A stretch of 64,000 bases of DNA, from NCBI GenBank assembly GCA_030123545.1, contig CP126124.1, positions 2,170,001 through 2,234,000 of the forward strand. Reading direction: 5' to 3'. The number at the start of each line of letters is the position of its first letter. Position 1 is the first letter of the stretch. The DNA is from Burkholderiaceae bacterium. GTDB lineage: Bacteria; Pseudomonadota; Gammaproteobacteria; Burkholderiales; Burkholderiaceae_C. Below, piece after piece: positions 32,584-41,285 of the stretch. The position numbers and the translations under genes are program-made. The notes beneath the pieces were generated by a model. It saw only the letters and a program-made list of their open reading frames with translations. It was not told the origin of the DNA and made no database searches.

Positions 32584-33759
32584 TCAGAGCACCTCGAAGA
32601 TGCCGGCCGCGCCCATGCCGCCGCCGATGCACATGGTCACGCAGACCTTCTTCGCGCTGCGGCGCTTGCCTTCGATCAGCGCATGGCCGGTCAGGCGCTG
32701 GCCGGTCACGCCGTACGGGTGGCCGACCGCGATCGCGCCGCCGTTCACGTTGAGCCGGTCTGCCGGAATGCCGAGCTTGTCGCGGCAGTAGATCACCTGC
32801 ACCGCGAACGCCTCGTTCAGCTCCCACAGATCGATGTCGTTCATCTTCAGGCCCAGGCGCGAAAGCACCTTCGGGATCGCGAACACCGGGCCGATGCCCA
32901 TCTCGTCGGGCTCGCAGCCGGCGACCGCGAAGCCGAGGAAGCGGCCCAGCGGCTTGAGCCCCTTCTTCGACGCCACCGACTCGTGCATCAGCACGCACGC
33001 GCCCGCGCCGTCGGAAAACTGGCTGGCATTGCCGGCCGCGACCAGCCCGCCGGGCAGCGCCGGCTTGATGCCGCTGATGCCTTCCTTGGTCGTCCCCGCG
33101 CGGATGCCCTCGTCGTTCTCGACCGTGACCTGCTTGGTGCGCAGCCCGAGCACCGGGTCGGCCACGCCGGCGGTCACGGTGATAGCCGCGATCTCGTCCT
33201 TGAACTTGCCGGCCTTCAGCGCGGCCTCCGCCTTCTGCTGGCTGGCGGCGCCGTACTCGTCCATCGCGTCGCGGCCGATGTCGTAGCGCTTGGCCACCTG
33301 CTCGGCGGTCTGCAGCATCGACCAGTAGATCTCGGGCTTGTGCTCGACCAGCCACGGGTCGGCCAACATGTGCCGGTTCATCTCGTTCTGCACGCAGGAG
33401 ATGCTCTCGACGCCGCCGGCGACGAAGATGTCGGCCTCGCCGGCGACGATGCGCTGCGCGGCCAGCGCGATTGTCTGCAGGCCCGACGAGCAGAAGCGGT
33501 TGACCGTGGTGCCCGAAGTGGTGACCGGACAGCCGGCGCGCAACGCGATCTGGCGCGCGATGTTCGCGCCGGTCGCGCCTTCCGGATTCGCGCAGCCCAT
33601 CAGCACGTCGTAGACCTCGCCCGGCTCGATGCCGGCGCGCTGGATCGCGTGCTGCACTGCATGCCCGCCGAGCGTGGCGCCATGCGTCATGTTGAACGAA
33701 CCCTTCCAGCTCTTGCAGAGCGGGGTGCGGGCAGTGGAAACGATTACGGCGGAAGTCAT
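32584..33759 (-). CDS. Acetyl-CoA acyltransferase (thiolase)
   Basis: 391 aa. The nucleophile Cys is in NRFCSSGLQ (about Cys90), His in GGAIAVGHPYGVTG and the second Cys in CVTMCIGGGMG, so it is a complete degradative-type thiolase. AGGVESISCV and GNASQFSDGAGA are standard. The start at 33759 follows an AAAGGACC ribosome site. It sits directly after the hydratase/dehydrogenase gene, as in fadBA-type pairs. Confidence 0.95.
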   Translation of the reverse strand: MTSAVIVSTARTPLCKSWKGSFNMTHGATLGGHAVQHAIQRAGIEPGEVYDVLMGCANPEGATGANIARQIALRAGCPVTTSGTTVNRFCSSGLQTIALAAQRIVAGEADIFVAGGVESISCVQNEMNRHMLADPWLVEHKPEIYWSMLQTAEQVAKRYDIGRDAMDEYGAASQQKAEAALKAGKFKDEIAAITVTAGVADPVLGLRTKQVTVENDEGIRAGTTKEGISGIKPALPGGLVAAGNASQFSDGAGACVLMHESVASKKGLKPLGRFLGFAVAGCEPDEMGIGPVFAIPKVLSRLGLKMNDIDLWELNEAFAVQVIYCRDKLGIPADRLNVNGGAIAVGHPYGVTGQRLTGHALIEGKRRSAKKVCVTMCIGGGMGAAGIFEVL

Positions 33760-33812
33760 GATGGTCCTTTCATCCGGCGGCTGCGCGCTGCGCGGCCAGC
33801 CCGGGGGGGTTC

Positions 33813-35912
33813 TCAGTTGAACGTCTTGCCTTCGGCGGCGAGCCGGGCCAGCAGCGGTGCCGGCTGCCAGAACTTGGCGTCGTCGTGCGGGTTCCGCGCA
33901 AAGCGCTGCATCGCCTGCACCACGTTGAACAGGCCGAATTCGTCGGCGTACAGCATCGGGCCGCCGCGGAACAAAGGGAAGCCGTAGCCGGTGAGATAGA
34001 CCATGTCGATGTCGCTGGCCTTGCTGGCAATGCCCTCTTCCAGGATATGCGCGGCCTCGTTGACCAGCGCGAACACCAGGCGTTGCACGATCTCGTCGTC
34101 CGCGATCTTGCGCGGCGTGATGCCGCGGTCCTTGCGGTACTTCTCGATCATGCCCTCCACCAGCGCGCTCGCAATTGCGTCGCGCTTGCCGGGCTTGTAG
34201 TCGTACCAGCCTGCGCCGGTCTTCTGGCCGAAACGGCCCATCTCGCACAGCAGGTCGGCGGTGCGGCTATAGATCATGTCCGGCCGCTCGGCGGCGCGGC
34301 GCTTGCGGATCGCCCAGCCGATGTCGTTGCCGGCGAGATCGCCCATGCGGAACGGCCCCATCGCAAAGCCGAACCACTCGATCGCGCGGTCGACCTGGCT
34401 AGGCGTCGCGCCCTCGTCGAGCATGAAGCCGGCCTGGCGGCTGTACTGCTCGATCATGCGGTTGCCGATGAAGCCGTCGCACACGCCGGAGACCACCGCC
34501 GTTTTCTTGATTTTTTTGCCGAGCGCCATCACGGTCGCGAGCACGTCCTTGGCGGTCGCCTTGCCACGCACCACTTCGAGCAGCTTCATCACGTTGGCCG
34601 GGCTGAAGAAATGCGTGCCGATCACGTCCTGCGGGCGTTTTGTGAAGCCGGCGATCTTGTTGACGTCGAGCGTCGAGGTGTTGCTGGCCAGGATCGCGCC
34701 CGGCTTCATCACCGCGTCGAGCTGCTCGAACACCTTCTGCTTGACGCCCATTTCCTCGAATACGGCCTCGATCACCATGTCGGCGTCTTTCAGGTCCGTG
34801 TAGGTTAGCGTGGTCGACAAGAGCGCCATGCGCTGCTCGTACTTGTCTTGTTTGAGCTTGCCCTTCTTGACCTGTGCCTCGTAGTTCTTGCGGATCGTCG
34901 CGATGCCGCGATCGAGCGCCTCCTGCTTGACCTCGAGCATCTTCACCGGAATGCCGGCGTTGAGGAAGTTCATCGAAATGCCGCCGCCCATGGTGCCGGC
35001 ACCGATGACAGCTATTGATTTAATAGCGCGTTGCGGTGTATCGGCGGGGACATCGGGGATTTTGGATGCAGCGCGCTCGGCCATGAACACATGGCGCAGC
35101 GCCCGGCATTCGGGGGTCAGCATCAGGTTCAGGAACGTCTGACGCTCTGCCGCCATACCATCGTCGAACTTCAGTTTGGTCGCGCTCTCGACCGCATCGA
35201 CGCATTTCCCGGGCGCCGGGAAGTTCTTCGCCATGCCGCGCACCATGTTGCGCGCGAACTGGAAGTACGCATCACCCTGAGGATGCTTGCACGGCAGGTT
35301 GCGCACCAGCGGCAGCGGCCGTGCCGCGGCCACGCTGCGCGCATAGGCCAAAGCTTCTTCCGGCAGCGCCTCCGGCGATGAAGCCATCTTGTCGAACAGC
35401 TTCTGCCCGGGCAGCGCTGCCAGTTGCTCGCTCTTCACCGGCTCGCCGCTGACGATCATGTTCAGCGCGGTCTCGACGCCGAGCACGCGCGGCAGCCGCT
35501 GCGTGCCGCCGGCCCCCGGGATCAGGCCGAGCTTGACCTCGGGCAGCCCGACGCTGCAGCCGGGCGCGGCGATGCGGTAGTGGCAGCCGAGCGCGAGTTC
35601 CAGCCCGCCGCCCATCGCCACCGAATGCACCGCAGCCACCACCGGCTTGGCCGACAGTTCGACCGCGCGAATCACGCTCAGCAGGTTCGGCTCTTGCGTC
35701 GCGCGCGGCGTGCCGAATTCGGTGATGTCGGCGCCGCCGGAAAACGCCCGGCCGGCACCGGTGACGACGATGGCCTTGACGGCGCCGTCGGCATTCGCCT
35801 TCGCAAGACCTTCGGCGATCGCGACTCGGGTCGCATACCCCAGGCCATTGACCGGGGGATTGTTCATCGTGATCACGGCGACGTCGCCGTGCACCTTGTA
35901 CTCTGCCGTCAT
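33813..35912 (-). CDS. Fused enoyl-CoA hydratase / 3-hydroxyacyl-CoA dehydrogenase
   Basis: 699 aa, FadB/FadJ-type multifunctional protein. The hydratase part (residues 1-190) has GAGRAFSGGADI and both catalytic Glu residues (GGGLELALGCHYR and LPEVKLGLIPGAGGTQRLP). The dehydrogenase part starts near residue 295: NAD loop IAVIGAGTMGGG, then GTHFFSPANVMKLLEVV with the catalytic His, and two C-terminal dehydrogenase domains (GFIGNRM, TGYGFPLFRGGP). The linker just before the NAD loop is encoded by a GCTAT/ATAGC motif (35011-35027). First gene of the beta-oxidation run, behind a promoter with a palindromic operator. Confidence 0.94.
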   Translation of the reverse strand: MTAEYKVHGDVAVITMNNPPVNGLGYATRVAIAEGLAKANADGAVKAIVVTGAGRAFSGGADITEFGTPRATQEPNLLSVIRAVELSAKPVVAAVHSVAMGGGLELALGCHYRIAAPGCSVGLPEVKLGLIPGAGGTQRLPRVLGVETALNMIVSGEPVKSEQLAALPGQKLFDKMASSPEALPEEALAYARSVAAARPLPLVRNLPCKHPQGDAYFQFARNMVRGMAKNFPAPGKCVDAVESATKLKFDDGMAAERQTFLNLMLTPECRALRHVFMAERAASKIPDVPADTPQRAIKSIAVIGAGTMGGGISMNFLNAGIPVKMLEVKQEALDRGIATIRKNYEAQVKKGKLKQDKYEQRMALLSTTLTYTDLKDADMVIEAVFEEMGVKQKVFEQLDAVMKPGAILASNTSTLDVNKIAGFTKRPQDVIGTHFFSPANVMKLLEVVRGKATAKDVLATVMALGKKIKKTAVVSGVCDGFIGNRMIEQYSRQAGFMLDEGATPSQVDRAIEWFGFAMGPFRMGDLAGNDIGWAIRKRRAAERPDMIYSRTADLLCEMGRFGQKTGAGWYDYKPGKRDAIASALVEGMIEKYRKDRGITPRKIADDEIVQRLVFALVNEAAHILEEGIASKASDIDMVYLTGYGFPLFRGGPMLYADEFGLFNVVQAMQRFARNPHDDAKFWQPAPLLARLAAEGKTFN
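35011..35027. repeat. GCTAT-N7-ATAGC dispersed motif copy (in the hydratase/dehydrogenase linker)
   Basis: GCTATTGATTTAATAGC, read in frame as AIKSIAV at the junction of linker and Rossmann fold. Confidence 0.75.
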
Positions 35913-35934
35913 GCTGGTGGTCCTCGCAAGAAAA

Positions 35935-35983
35935 GAACGATCGTTCGCGCAAACGATTCTAGGCAGTTTGTGCTGCGCTGCAA
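35935..35983 (-). promoter_or_regulatory. Promoter and TetR-type operator of the beta-oxidation genes
   Basis: On the minus strand TTGCAG (35978-35983), 16 bases, TAGAAT (35956-35961) forms a good sigma-70 promoter. GAACGATCGTTC (35935-35946), a perfect 12-base palindrome, lies just downstream over the expected transcript start, where a repressor would block initiation. Palindromes of this AACG-CGTT type are used by TetR-family fatty-acid regulators; which one acts here is not shown. Confidence 0.6.
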
Positions 35984-35990
35984 CGATAAC

Positions 35991-36008
35991 TTGTCCCGGT
36001 CGGGACAA
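35991..36008. repeat. TTGTCCCG/CGGGACAA inverted repeat
   Basis: 8-base arms with a 2-base centre, between the livF stop and the -35 box of the hydratase gene. Could be an upstream operator or a weak livF terminator; there is no T-tract. Confidence 0.45.
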
Positions 36009-36036
36009 AGCGATCAGCCCGGCTCGGACTGCGCGC

Positions 36037-36732
36037 TCAGACCTCGAGCCATTCGCGCCGGGTCGCGGCATCGGCACGCAGCGTCGCGGGCGTGCCGTGG
36101 AACACGATCGCACCGTGGCCCATGACCAGCGCGCGGTCGGAGATCGCCATCGCGATCGTCAGTTTCTGCTCGATCAGCAGCACCGAGATGCCGCGTGCCT
36201 TCAGCGTCTTCAGGTACTCGCCGACCAGCTCGACGATCTTGGGCGCGAGGCCCTCGGTGGGCTCGTCGATGATGATGAGATCCGGGTCGCCCATCAGCGT
36301 GCGGCACAGCGTCAGCATCTGCTGCTCGCCGCCGGAGAGCACGCCGGCTTCGGTGTGCTGGCGTTCCTTGAGCCGCGGAAACATCTGGTACATGTCGTCG
36401 AACGACCAGCGGCTGCCGCGGCCGTTGCCCTTCTGGCCCAGCAGCAGGTTCTGGTGCACGGTCAGGCGCGGAAAGATGTCGCGGCTCTCGGGCACATAGC
36501 CGATGCCCGCGTGCGCGATCTCGTAGGCCGTCTTGCCGTGCAGTTCCGCGTCCTTCCAGTGCAACGATCCCTCCCAGTGCACCAGCCCCATGATCGCCTT
36601 CGCCGTGGTGGAGCGGCCCGAGCCGTTGCGGCCGAGCAGCGCGACGATCTCGCCCGGCTGCACGTCGAACGAGACGCCATGCAGCACATGGCTCTTGCCG
36701 TAGAACGCATGCAGGTTTTCGATCTTCAGCAT
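36037..36732 (-). CDS. livF: Branched-chain amino acid-type ABC transporter ATPase (LivF-like)
   Basis: 231 aa. The ABC signature LSGGEQQM, Walker B DLIIIDEPTEGLAP and the switch region LLIEQ are present. The Walker A loop reads GRNGSGRSTT: arginine stands where the ATP-binding lysine is expected; the DNA is unambiguous here (CGC codon). Last of the five transporter genes. The partner ATPase LivG has a normal Walker A, so the dimer would hold one canonical and one changed site. Confidence 0.93.
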   Translation of the reverse strand: MLKIENLHAFYGKSHVLHGVSFDVQPGEIVALLGRNGSGRSTTAKAIMGLVHWEGSLHWKDAELHGKTAYEIAHAGIGYVPESRDIFPRLTVHQNLLLGQKGNGRGSRWSFDDMYQMFPRLKERQHTEAGVLSGGEQQMLTLCRTLMGDPDLIIIDEPTEGLAPKIVELVGEYLKTLKARGISVLLIEQKLTIAMAISDRALVMGHGAIVFHGTPATLRADAATRREWLEV

Positions 36733-36774
36733 CGCAATGCTCCGGCCGCCGGTCCCCCGTCCGCACCCATGGTG

Positions 36775-37569
36775 TCAGTGCCCCTGCGCCTGGTTCTCGG
36801 CCACGACCGAGCCCAGATAGGCTTCCTGCACGCGCGGGTTCGCGCGCACCGCGTCGGGCGTGTCGAAGGCCAGAACCTCGCCGTAGACCACGACCGCGAT
36901 CTTGTCGGCCAGCCCGAACACCACGCCCATGTCGTGCTCCACGGTCAGCAGCGTCTTGCCGGCGGTGACCTGGCGGATCAGTTCGATGAAGCGTGCGGTC
37001 TCGGAACGGCTCATGCCGGCGGTCGGCTCGTCGAGCAGGATCACGCTGGCGCCGCCGCCGATGGTCACGCCGATCTCCAGCGCGCGTTGCTCGGCGTACG
37101 TGAGGTTGACCGCCAATACATCGCGCTTTTTCTCCAGCCCGATCATGTGCATCAACTCGTCGGCGCGCTGATTCGCGTCGTGCAGCCTGGAAAGAAACTT
37201 CAGGAACGTATAGCGATAGCCCAGGCTCCAGAGCACGCCGCAGCGCAGGTTCTCGAACACGCTGAGCCGGGAGAAGATGTTCGTGATCTGGAAGCTGCGC
37301 GACAGCCCCAGGCGGTTGATCTCGAACGGCCGCTTGCCGCTGATCCGGTGACCGTGCAGCAGCACCTCGCCGCTGGTCGGTTCGAAGCGGCCGCTGATCA
37401 GGTTGAACAGCGTGGACTTGCCGGCGCCGTTCGGTCCGATGACCGCGACGCGTTCGCCGGACGCGACGGCCAGATCGACGCCGCGGATGATCTCGGTCTT
37501 GCCGAAGCTCTTGCGCAGAGCGCGCAACTCGAGGGCATGCTGTTCCGACGTCGGCGCCGCGCTGCTCAT
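36775..37569 (-). CDS. livG: Branched-chain amino acid-type ABC transporter ATPase (LivG-like)
   Basis: 264 aa. Walker A GPNGAGKST, Q-loop region SRSFQITNIF, signature LTYAEQRALEIG (an LTYAE variant of LSGGQ), Walker B VILLDEPTAGMS, switch His in TVEHDM. The long loop after the Q-loop is typical of LivG. Its start overlaps the livM stop by four bases (ATGA). Confidence 0.93.
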   Translation of the reverse strand: MSSAAPTSEQHALELRALRKSFGKTEIIRGVDLAVASGERVAVIGPNGAGKSTLFNLISGRFEPTSGEVLLHGHRISGKRPFEINRLGLSRSFQITNIFSRLSVFENLRCGVLWSLGYRYTFLKFLSRLHDANQRADELMHMIGLEKKRDVLAVNLTYAEQRALEIGVTIGGGASVILLDEPTAGMSRSETARFIELIRQVTAGKTLLTVEHDMGVVFGLADKIAVVVYGEVLAFDTPDAVRANPRVQEAYLGSVVAENQAQGH

Positions 37570-38852
37570 GCGGCCTCCCGCCGCTGCACTTCGTCGGCGA
37601 TGTATTCCTGCACGGCGCCCCAGCTGCGCGCGAACCGGCGCCGACAGACTTCGAACAGCAACAGGCCGCCCAGCATCACCAGCACTGCGGCGACCCAGTT
37701 GTGCGCCGCGGTGACGTCAAGCTGCATGCCCAGGAAGCCGGTGGTCGGTCCCTGCGCCATGTTCAACTGGATGTGATAGACCATTTCGATCAGCGCCGCT
37801 GCACCGGCCAGAATCGGAACGGCCGCGACCGCCATCAGCAGGTAGTGCGGCAGCAGCGGACGCAGCTTGCCGAACGAGGCCACGCGCAGGTTCACCATGA
37901 TCAGGCTTGCGACGCCGCCCGGCGCATACATCACCATGAACAGGAACACCAGCCCCAGGTACAGCAGCCAGGCGCGCGTGATCTCGCTCAGCACCACCGA
38001 TGCCAGCACCATCAGCACCGCGCCGATGATCGGCCCGTAGAACACCGTGACCCCGCCGAGGAAGGTGAACAGCAGATAGGCGCCCGAGCGGTAGCTGCCG
38101 ACCACCTCGGAGGTGACGATCTCGAAGTTCAGCGCGGCCAGCCCCCCGGCGATGCCGGCGAAGAAACCGGCGATCACGAACGAGATGTAGCGCACCATCT
38201 GCGTGTCGTAGCCGACGAACTCGACCCGCTCCGGGTTGTCGCGCACCGCGTTCAGCATGCGGCCGAGCGGCGTGCCGGTGAACGCGAACATCAGCGCGGT
38301 GCAGGCGAACGTGTAGATGGCGATCAGGTAGTAGAGCTGGATCTGCGGGCCGAACGTGATTCCGAATGGGTGGCTTCCTGCGACGCGATCACCCGAGATG
38401 CCGCCTTCGCCGCCGAACACGGCCGGAAACATCAGCGACATCGCCGACACCAGTTCGCCGATGCCCAGTGTGATCATCGCGAACGTCGTGCCGGCCTTCT
38501 TGGTCGTGACCCAGCCCAGCAATATCGCGAACGCCATCCCGCCAAGCCCGCCGGCCAGCGGGATCAGACTGACCGGCAGCGGGAATTTGCCCGAGTCGAC
38601 CAGGTTCAGCACGTGAATCGCGAGGAACGCGCCGAGCCCCGAGTGCACTGCATGGCCGAAACTGAGCATGCCGCCCTGCCCCAGCAGCATGTTGTAGCTG
38701 AGGCAGACGATGATCGCGACGCCGATCTGGCTCAGCAGCGTCTGGCCCAGGCTGCTGCTCCAAACCAGCGGCGCGACGATCATCACCAGGGCGAACGCGG
38801 ACCAGACGAGAATCCGGCCGCGGTTCAATGGCTTGACAGTCGTGTTGCTCAC
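37566..38852 (-). CDS. livM: Branched-chain amino acid-type ABC transporter permease (LivM-like)
   Basis: 428 aa, about ten membrane helices. Family segments: YNMLLGQGGMLSFGHAVHSGLGAF, ITLGIGELV, GRMLNAVRDNPERVEFVGYD and GPIIGAVLMV. It carries about 80 extra residues at the C-terminus (from LRPLLPHYLL) with two more hydrophobic helices, longer than E. coli LivM without its own N-terminal extension. Four bases after livH. Confidence 0.93.
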   Translation of the reverse strand: MSNTTVKPLNRGRILVWSAFALVMIVAPLVWSSSLGQTLLSQIGVAIIVCLSYNMLLGQGGMLSFGHAVHSGLGAFLAIHVLNLVDSGKFPLPVSLIPLAGGLGGMAFAILLGWVTTKKAGTTFAMITLGIGELVSAMSLMFPAVFGGEGGISGDRVAGSHPFGITFGPQIQLYYLIAIYTFACTALMFAFTGTPLGRMLNAVRDNPERVEFVGYDTQMVRYISFVIAGFFAGIAGGLAALNFEIVTSEVVGSYRSGAYLLFTFLGGVTVFYGPIIGAVLMVLASVVLSEITRAWLLYLGLVFLFMVMYAPGGVASLIMVNLRVASFGKLRPLLPHYLLMAVAAVPILAGAAALIEMVYHIQLNMAQGPTTGFLGMQLDVTAAHNWVAAVLVMLGGLLLFEVCRRRFARSWGAVQEYIADEVQRREAA

Positions 38853-38856
38853 GGCC

Positions 38857-39804
38857 TCAACCCTCCCGCGTGCCGAGCAGCCCCTTGGGCCGGAAGATCA
38901 GGATCAGCACCATCAGCAGGTAAGGGAGCATCGGCGCGATCTGGCTCAAGCGGAGGTTCCACAGCGCGTAGCCGAAGGTGTCGGGCGTCACGGCGACGCC
39001 GAGCAACGCGAGGCCGCCCGACAGCGAACTGTCGATCCCGACGGCCAGTGTCTGGATGATGCCGATCAAGAGCGATGCGAGGAACGCGCCGCCGAGCGAA
39101 CCCATGCCGCCGACGACGACCACCACGAAGATGATCGCGCCCACTGAAGCCGCCATGCCCGGTTCGGTCACGAACGCGTTGCCGCCGATCACGCCGGCCA
39201 GCCCCGCCAGCGCGGCGCCGCCGCCGAACACCAGCATGAACACGCGCGGCACGTTGTGCCCCAAGGATTCGACCGCCTGCGGATGGGTCAGCGCCGCCTG
39301 GATCACCAGGCCGATGCGAGTGCGCGTCAACAGCAGCCAGATCGCGAGCAGCATCAGCAGCGCCACCAGCATCATGAAGCCCCGGTACATCGGGAATTGT
39401 GTGCCGTAGAGCGTGAACAGCGGGCCGTTCAGCGCCGCGGGGATGCGGTAGTCGACCGAACCGCGGCCCCACACCAGTTGCACCAGTTCGACGACGATGT
39501 AGCTGAGGCCGAACGTCACCAGCAGTTCGGCGACATGGCCGAACTTGTGCGTGCGCCGCAGGCTGTACTTTTCGAACAACGCGCCGACCACGCCGACCAG
39601 CAACGGCGCGATCACCAGCGCCGGCCAGAAGCCCACAGCGAGACTCACCGCGTAGGCGAAATACGCGCCAAGCATGTAGAAGCTCGCGTGCGCGAAATTG
39701 AGCACGCCCATCATGCTGAAGATCAGCGTCAGCCCAGAACTCAACATGAACAGCAAGAGGCCGTAGCTGATTCCGTTCAGGATCGAGATCGTCAGGTATT
39801 CCAT
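38857..39804 (-). CDS. livH: Branched-chain amino acid-type ABC transporter permease (LivH-like)
   Basis: 315 aa, about eight membrane helices. SSGLTLIFSMMGVLNFAHASFYMLGAYFAY is the LivH pattern (GL..IFG..G..N.AHG), followed by HNVPRVFMLVFGGGAALAGLAGV and FVVVVVGGMGSLGGAFLASL. The spacer to the upstream binding-protein gene holds a strong hairpin, which would lower permease expression relative to the binding protein. Confidence 0.94.
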   Translation of the reverse strand: MEYLTISILNGISYGLLLFMLSSGLTLIFSMMGVLNFAHASFYMLGAYFAYAVSLAVGFWPALVIAPLLVGVVGALFEKYSLRRTHKFGHVAELLVTFGLSYIVVELVQLVWGRGSVDYRIPAALNGPLFTLYGTQFPMYRGFMMLVALLMLLAIWLLLTRTRIGLVIQAALTHPQAVESLGHNVPRVFMLVFGGGAALAGLAGVIGGNAFVTEPGMAASVGAIIFVVVVVGGMGSLGGAFLASLLIGIIQTLAVGIDSSLSGGLALLGVAVTPDTFGYALWNLRLSQIAPMLPYLLMVLILIFRPKGLLGTREG

Positions 39805-39860
39805 GCGGCTCTCACGACGGCTTCACCTGGGTACGCGCGAGGCAATCCCCTCGCATAAGC

Positions 39861-39895
39861 AGGCCGGGATCGCGTGGCTGTCGCGATCCCGGCCT
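39861..39895 (-). terminator. Strong hairpin between livK and livH (attenuator / mRNA-stabilising stem)
   Basis: AGGCCGGGATCGCG (39861-39874), 7-base loop, CGCGATCCCGGCCT (39882-39895): a perfect 14-bp stem without a following T-tract. In binding-protein operons such stems protect the upstream message and leave the permease genes at a lower level. Confidence 0.65.
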
Positions 39896-39917
39896 ACGGA
39901 ACTCGAAGCGGAACCTG

Positions 39918-41159
39918 TCAGCCCCCGCTCGGCCGTTTCATCTGGCAGGTGGTCGGGGTGCTTGCCACATAGGCCGGGATCTCCTTGATCGGCGCGAAGG
40001 TGTAGCCGGTGTTCTCCACGCTGTACGGGTACTTCTTGCTGACCTTTTCCCATTTGGTGATGAACATCGTCTGCTGCAGCTGGTGGTCGGACTTGCGCAT
40101 CGTCACGTCGCCGGCAAAGCTCGGCACCGTCAGGCCCTCGAGCGCGAACGCGACCTTCAACGGATCGGTCGAATGCGCCTTGGCCATCGCCGCGCTCAAC
40201 AGGTTGATGCCGTTGTAAGTAGCAAAAGTGTAATAGTCGTCATCGAACTTCTTCTTGAAGGCTTCAACGATCTTGCCGATCTCGCCGGTGGTCTGGTTGT
40301 AGCCGTAGGCCACGACGTACACCTGGCTGTCGCCGCCGGCGGCCAGCGCGGTCGGCGTGCCCGTTACGCCCGCGTAGTAGGTATACATTGGAAGGTGCAG
40401 ACCGGCCTGGTTCAGCGCCTTGACGAACAGCGTCAAATCCTGGCCCCAGTTGCCGGTGACGATGCTGTCGGCGCCCGACTGCTTGATCTTGGCCACATAG
40501 GGCGCGAAGTCCTTGACCTGGCCGATCGGGACGAAGTCATTGCCGACGATCTGGACGTCGGGGCGCTTGCGCTTGATGTCCTTCTGGAACCACTCGGACA
40601 CCTGATGGCCGTGCGAGTAGTCCTGGTCCAGCAGATAGACTTTCTTGATCTGCGGCTGGTCTTTCATGAAGGCGGTGAGAGCCTCCATCTTCATCGTGGT
40701 GTCGGCGTCGAGGCGGAAATGCCAGAAGCTGCATTTGTCGTTGGTCAGCGCCGGGTCGACCGCCGCGTAGTTGATGTAGACCACCTCCTTGCCGGGATTG
40801 CGCTCGTTGTACTTGGTCACGGCTTCGGAGATCGCAAGCGCGGCGCCCGAGCCGTTGCCCTGCGTCACGTAGCGGTAGCCCTGATCGATCGCCGCCTTCA
40901 GCGCATTCAGGCTTTCCTGCGGCGAGCCCTTGTTGTCGAAGCCGCGGATCTCAAAATTCACGCCGGCCGGGTTCTTCGCGCCGTCCAGCCACTGCGCGAC
41001 GAACTGCCAGCTCTTGAGCTGGTTCTGGCCGACGTTCGCGAACGGCCCGGACAGCGGGTCGATGAACGCGATCTTGACGGTTTCACCTTTCTGCGCAAAC
41101 GCGGTGCCGGCCAATGCCAGCACTGCCGATGCAGCAATCATTTTGATAGCGAACTTCAT
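39918..41159 (-). CDS. livK: ABC transporter substrate-binding protein (LivK-like)
   Basis: 413 aa periplasmic binding protein. The signal peptide MKFAIKMIAASAVLALAGTAFA is cleaved before QKGE. Type I binding fold with VKIAFIDPLSGPFANVGQNQ, GYRYVTQGNGSGAALAISEA and VTGNWGQDLTLFVKAL. Start at 41159 behind an AGGAGA ribosome site. The branch is longer than LivK of E. coli (about 370 aa), and ligands of such relatives include carboxylic and aromatic acids. With an acyl-CoA ligase directly upstream and beta-oxidation genes downstream, an acid substrate seems likelier than an amino acid. A TTTTGATAGC motif overlaps codons 4-6. Confidence 0.92.
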   Translation of the reverse strand: MKFAIKMIAASAVLALAGTAFAQKGETVKIAFIDPLSGPFANVGQNQLKSWQFVAQWLDGAKNPAGVNFEIRGFDNKGSPQESLNALKAAIDQGYRYVTQGNGSGAALAISEAVTKYNERNPGKEVVYINYAAVDPALTNDKCSFWHFRLDADTTMKMEALTAFMKDQPQIKKVYLLDQDYSHGHQVSEWFQKDIKRKRPDVQIVGNDFVPIGQVKDFAPYVAKIKQSGADSIVTGNWGQDLTLFVKALNQAGLHLPMYTYYAGVTGTPTALAAGGDSQVYVVAYGYNQTTGEIGKIVEAFKKKFDDDYYTFATYNGINLLSAAMAKAHSTDPLKVAFALEGLTVPSFAGDVTMRKSDHQLQQTMFITKWEKVSKKYPYSVENTGYTFAPIKEIPAYVASTPTTCQMKRPSGG

Positions 41160-41285
41160 GGCGGGTCTCCTGTGGAGTGAAAATTCAACCGTCGAGCGTA
41201 GCCAATCGCGGCAAGGGCCGCACAGAGGGATTGTCCTAGGTGCTATCACCTGCGCGACTGGCCTGTACCGATAGCGCCGAGCCTG

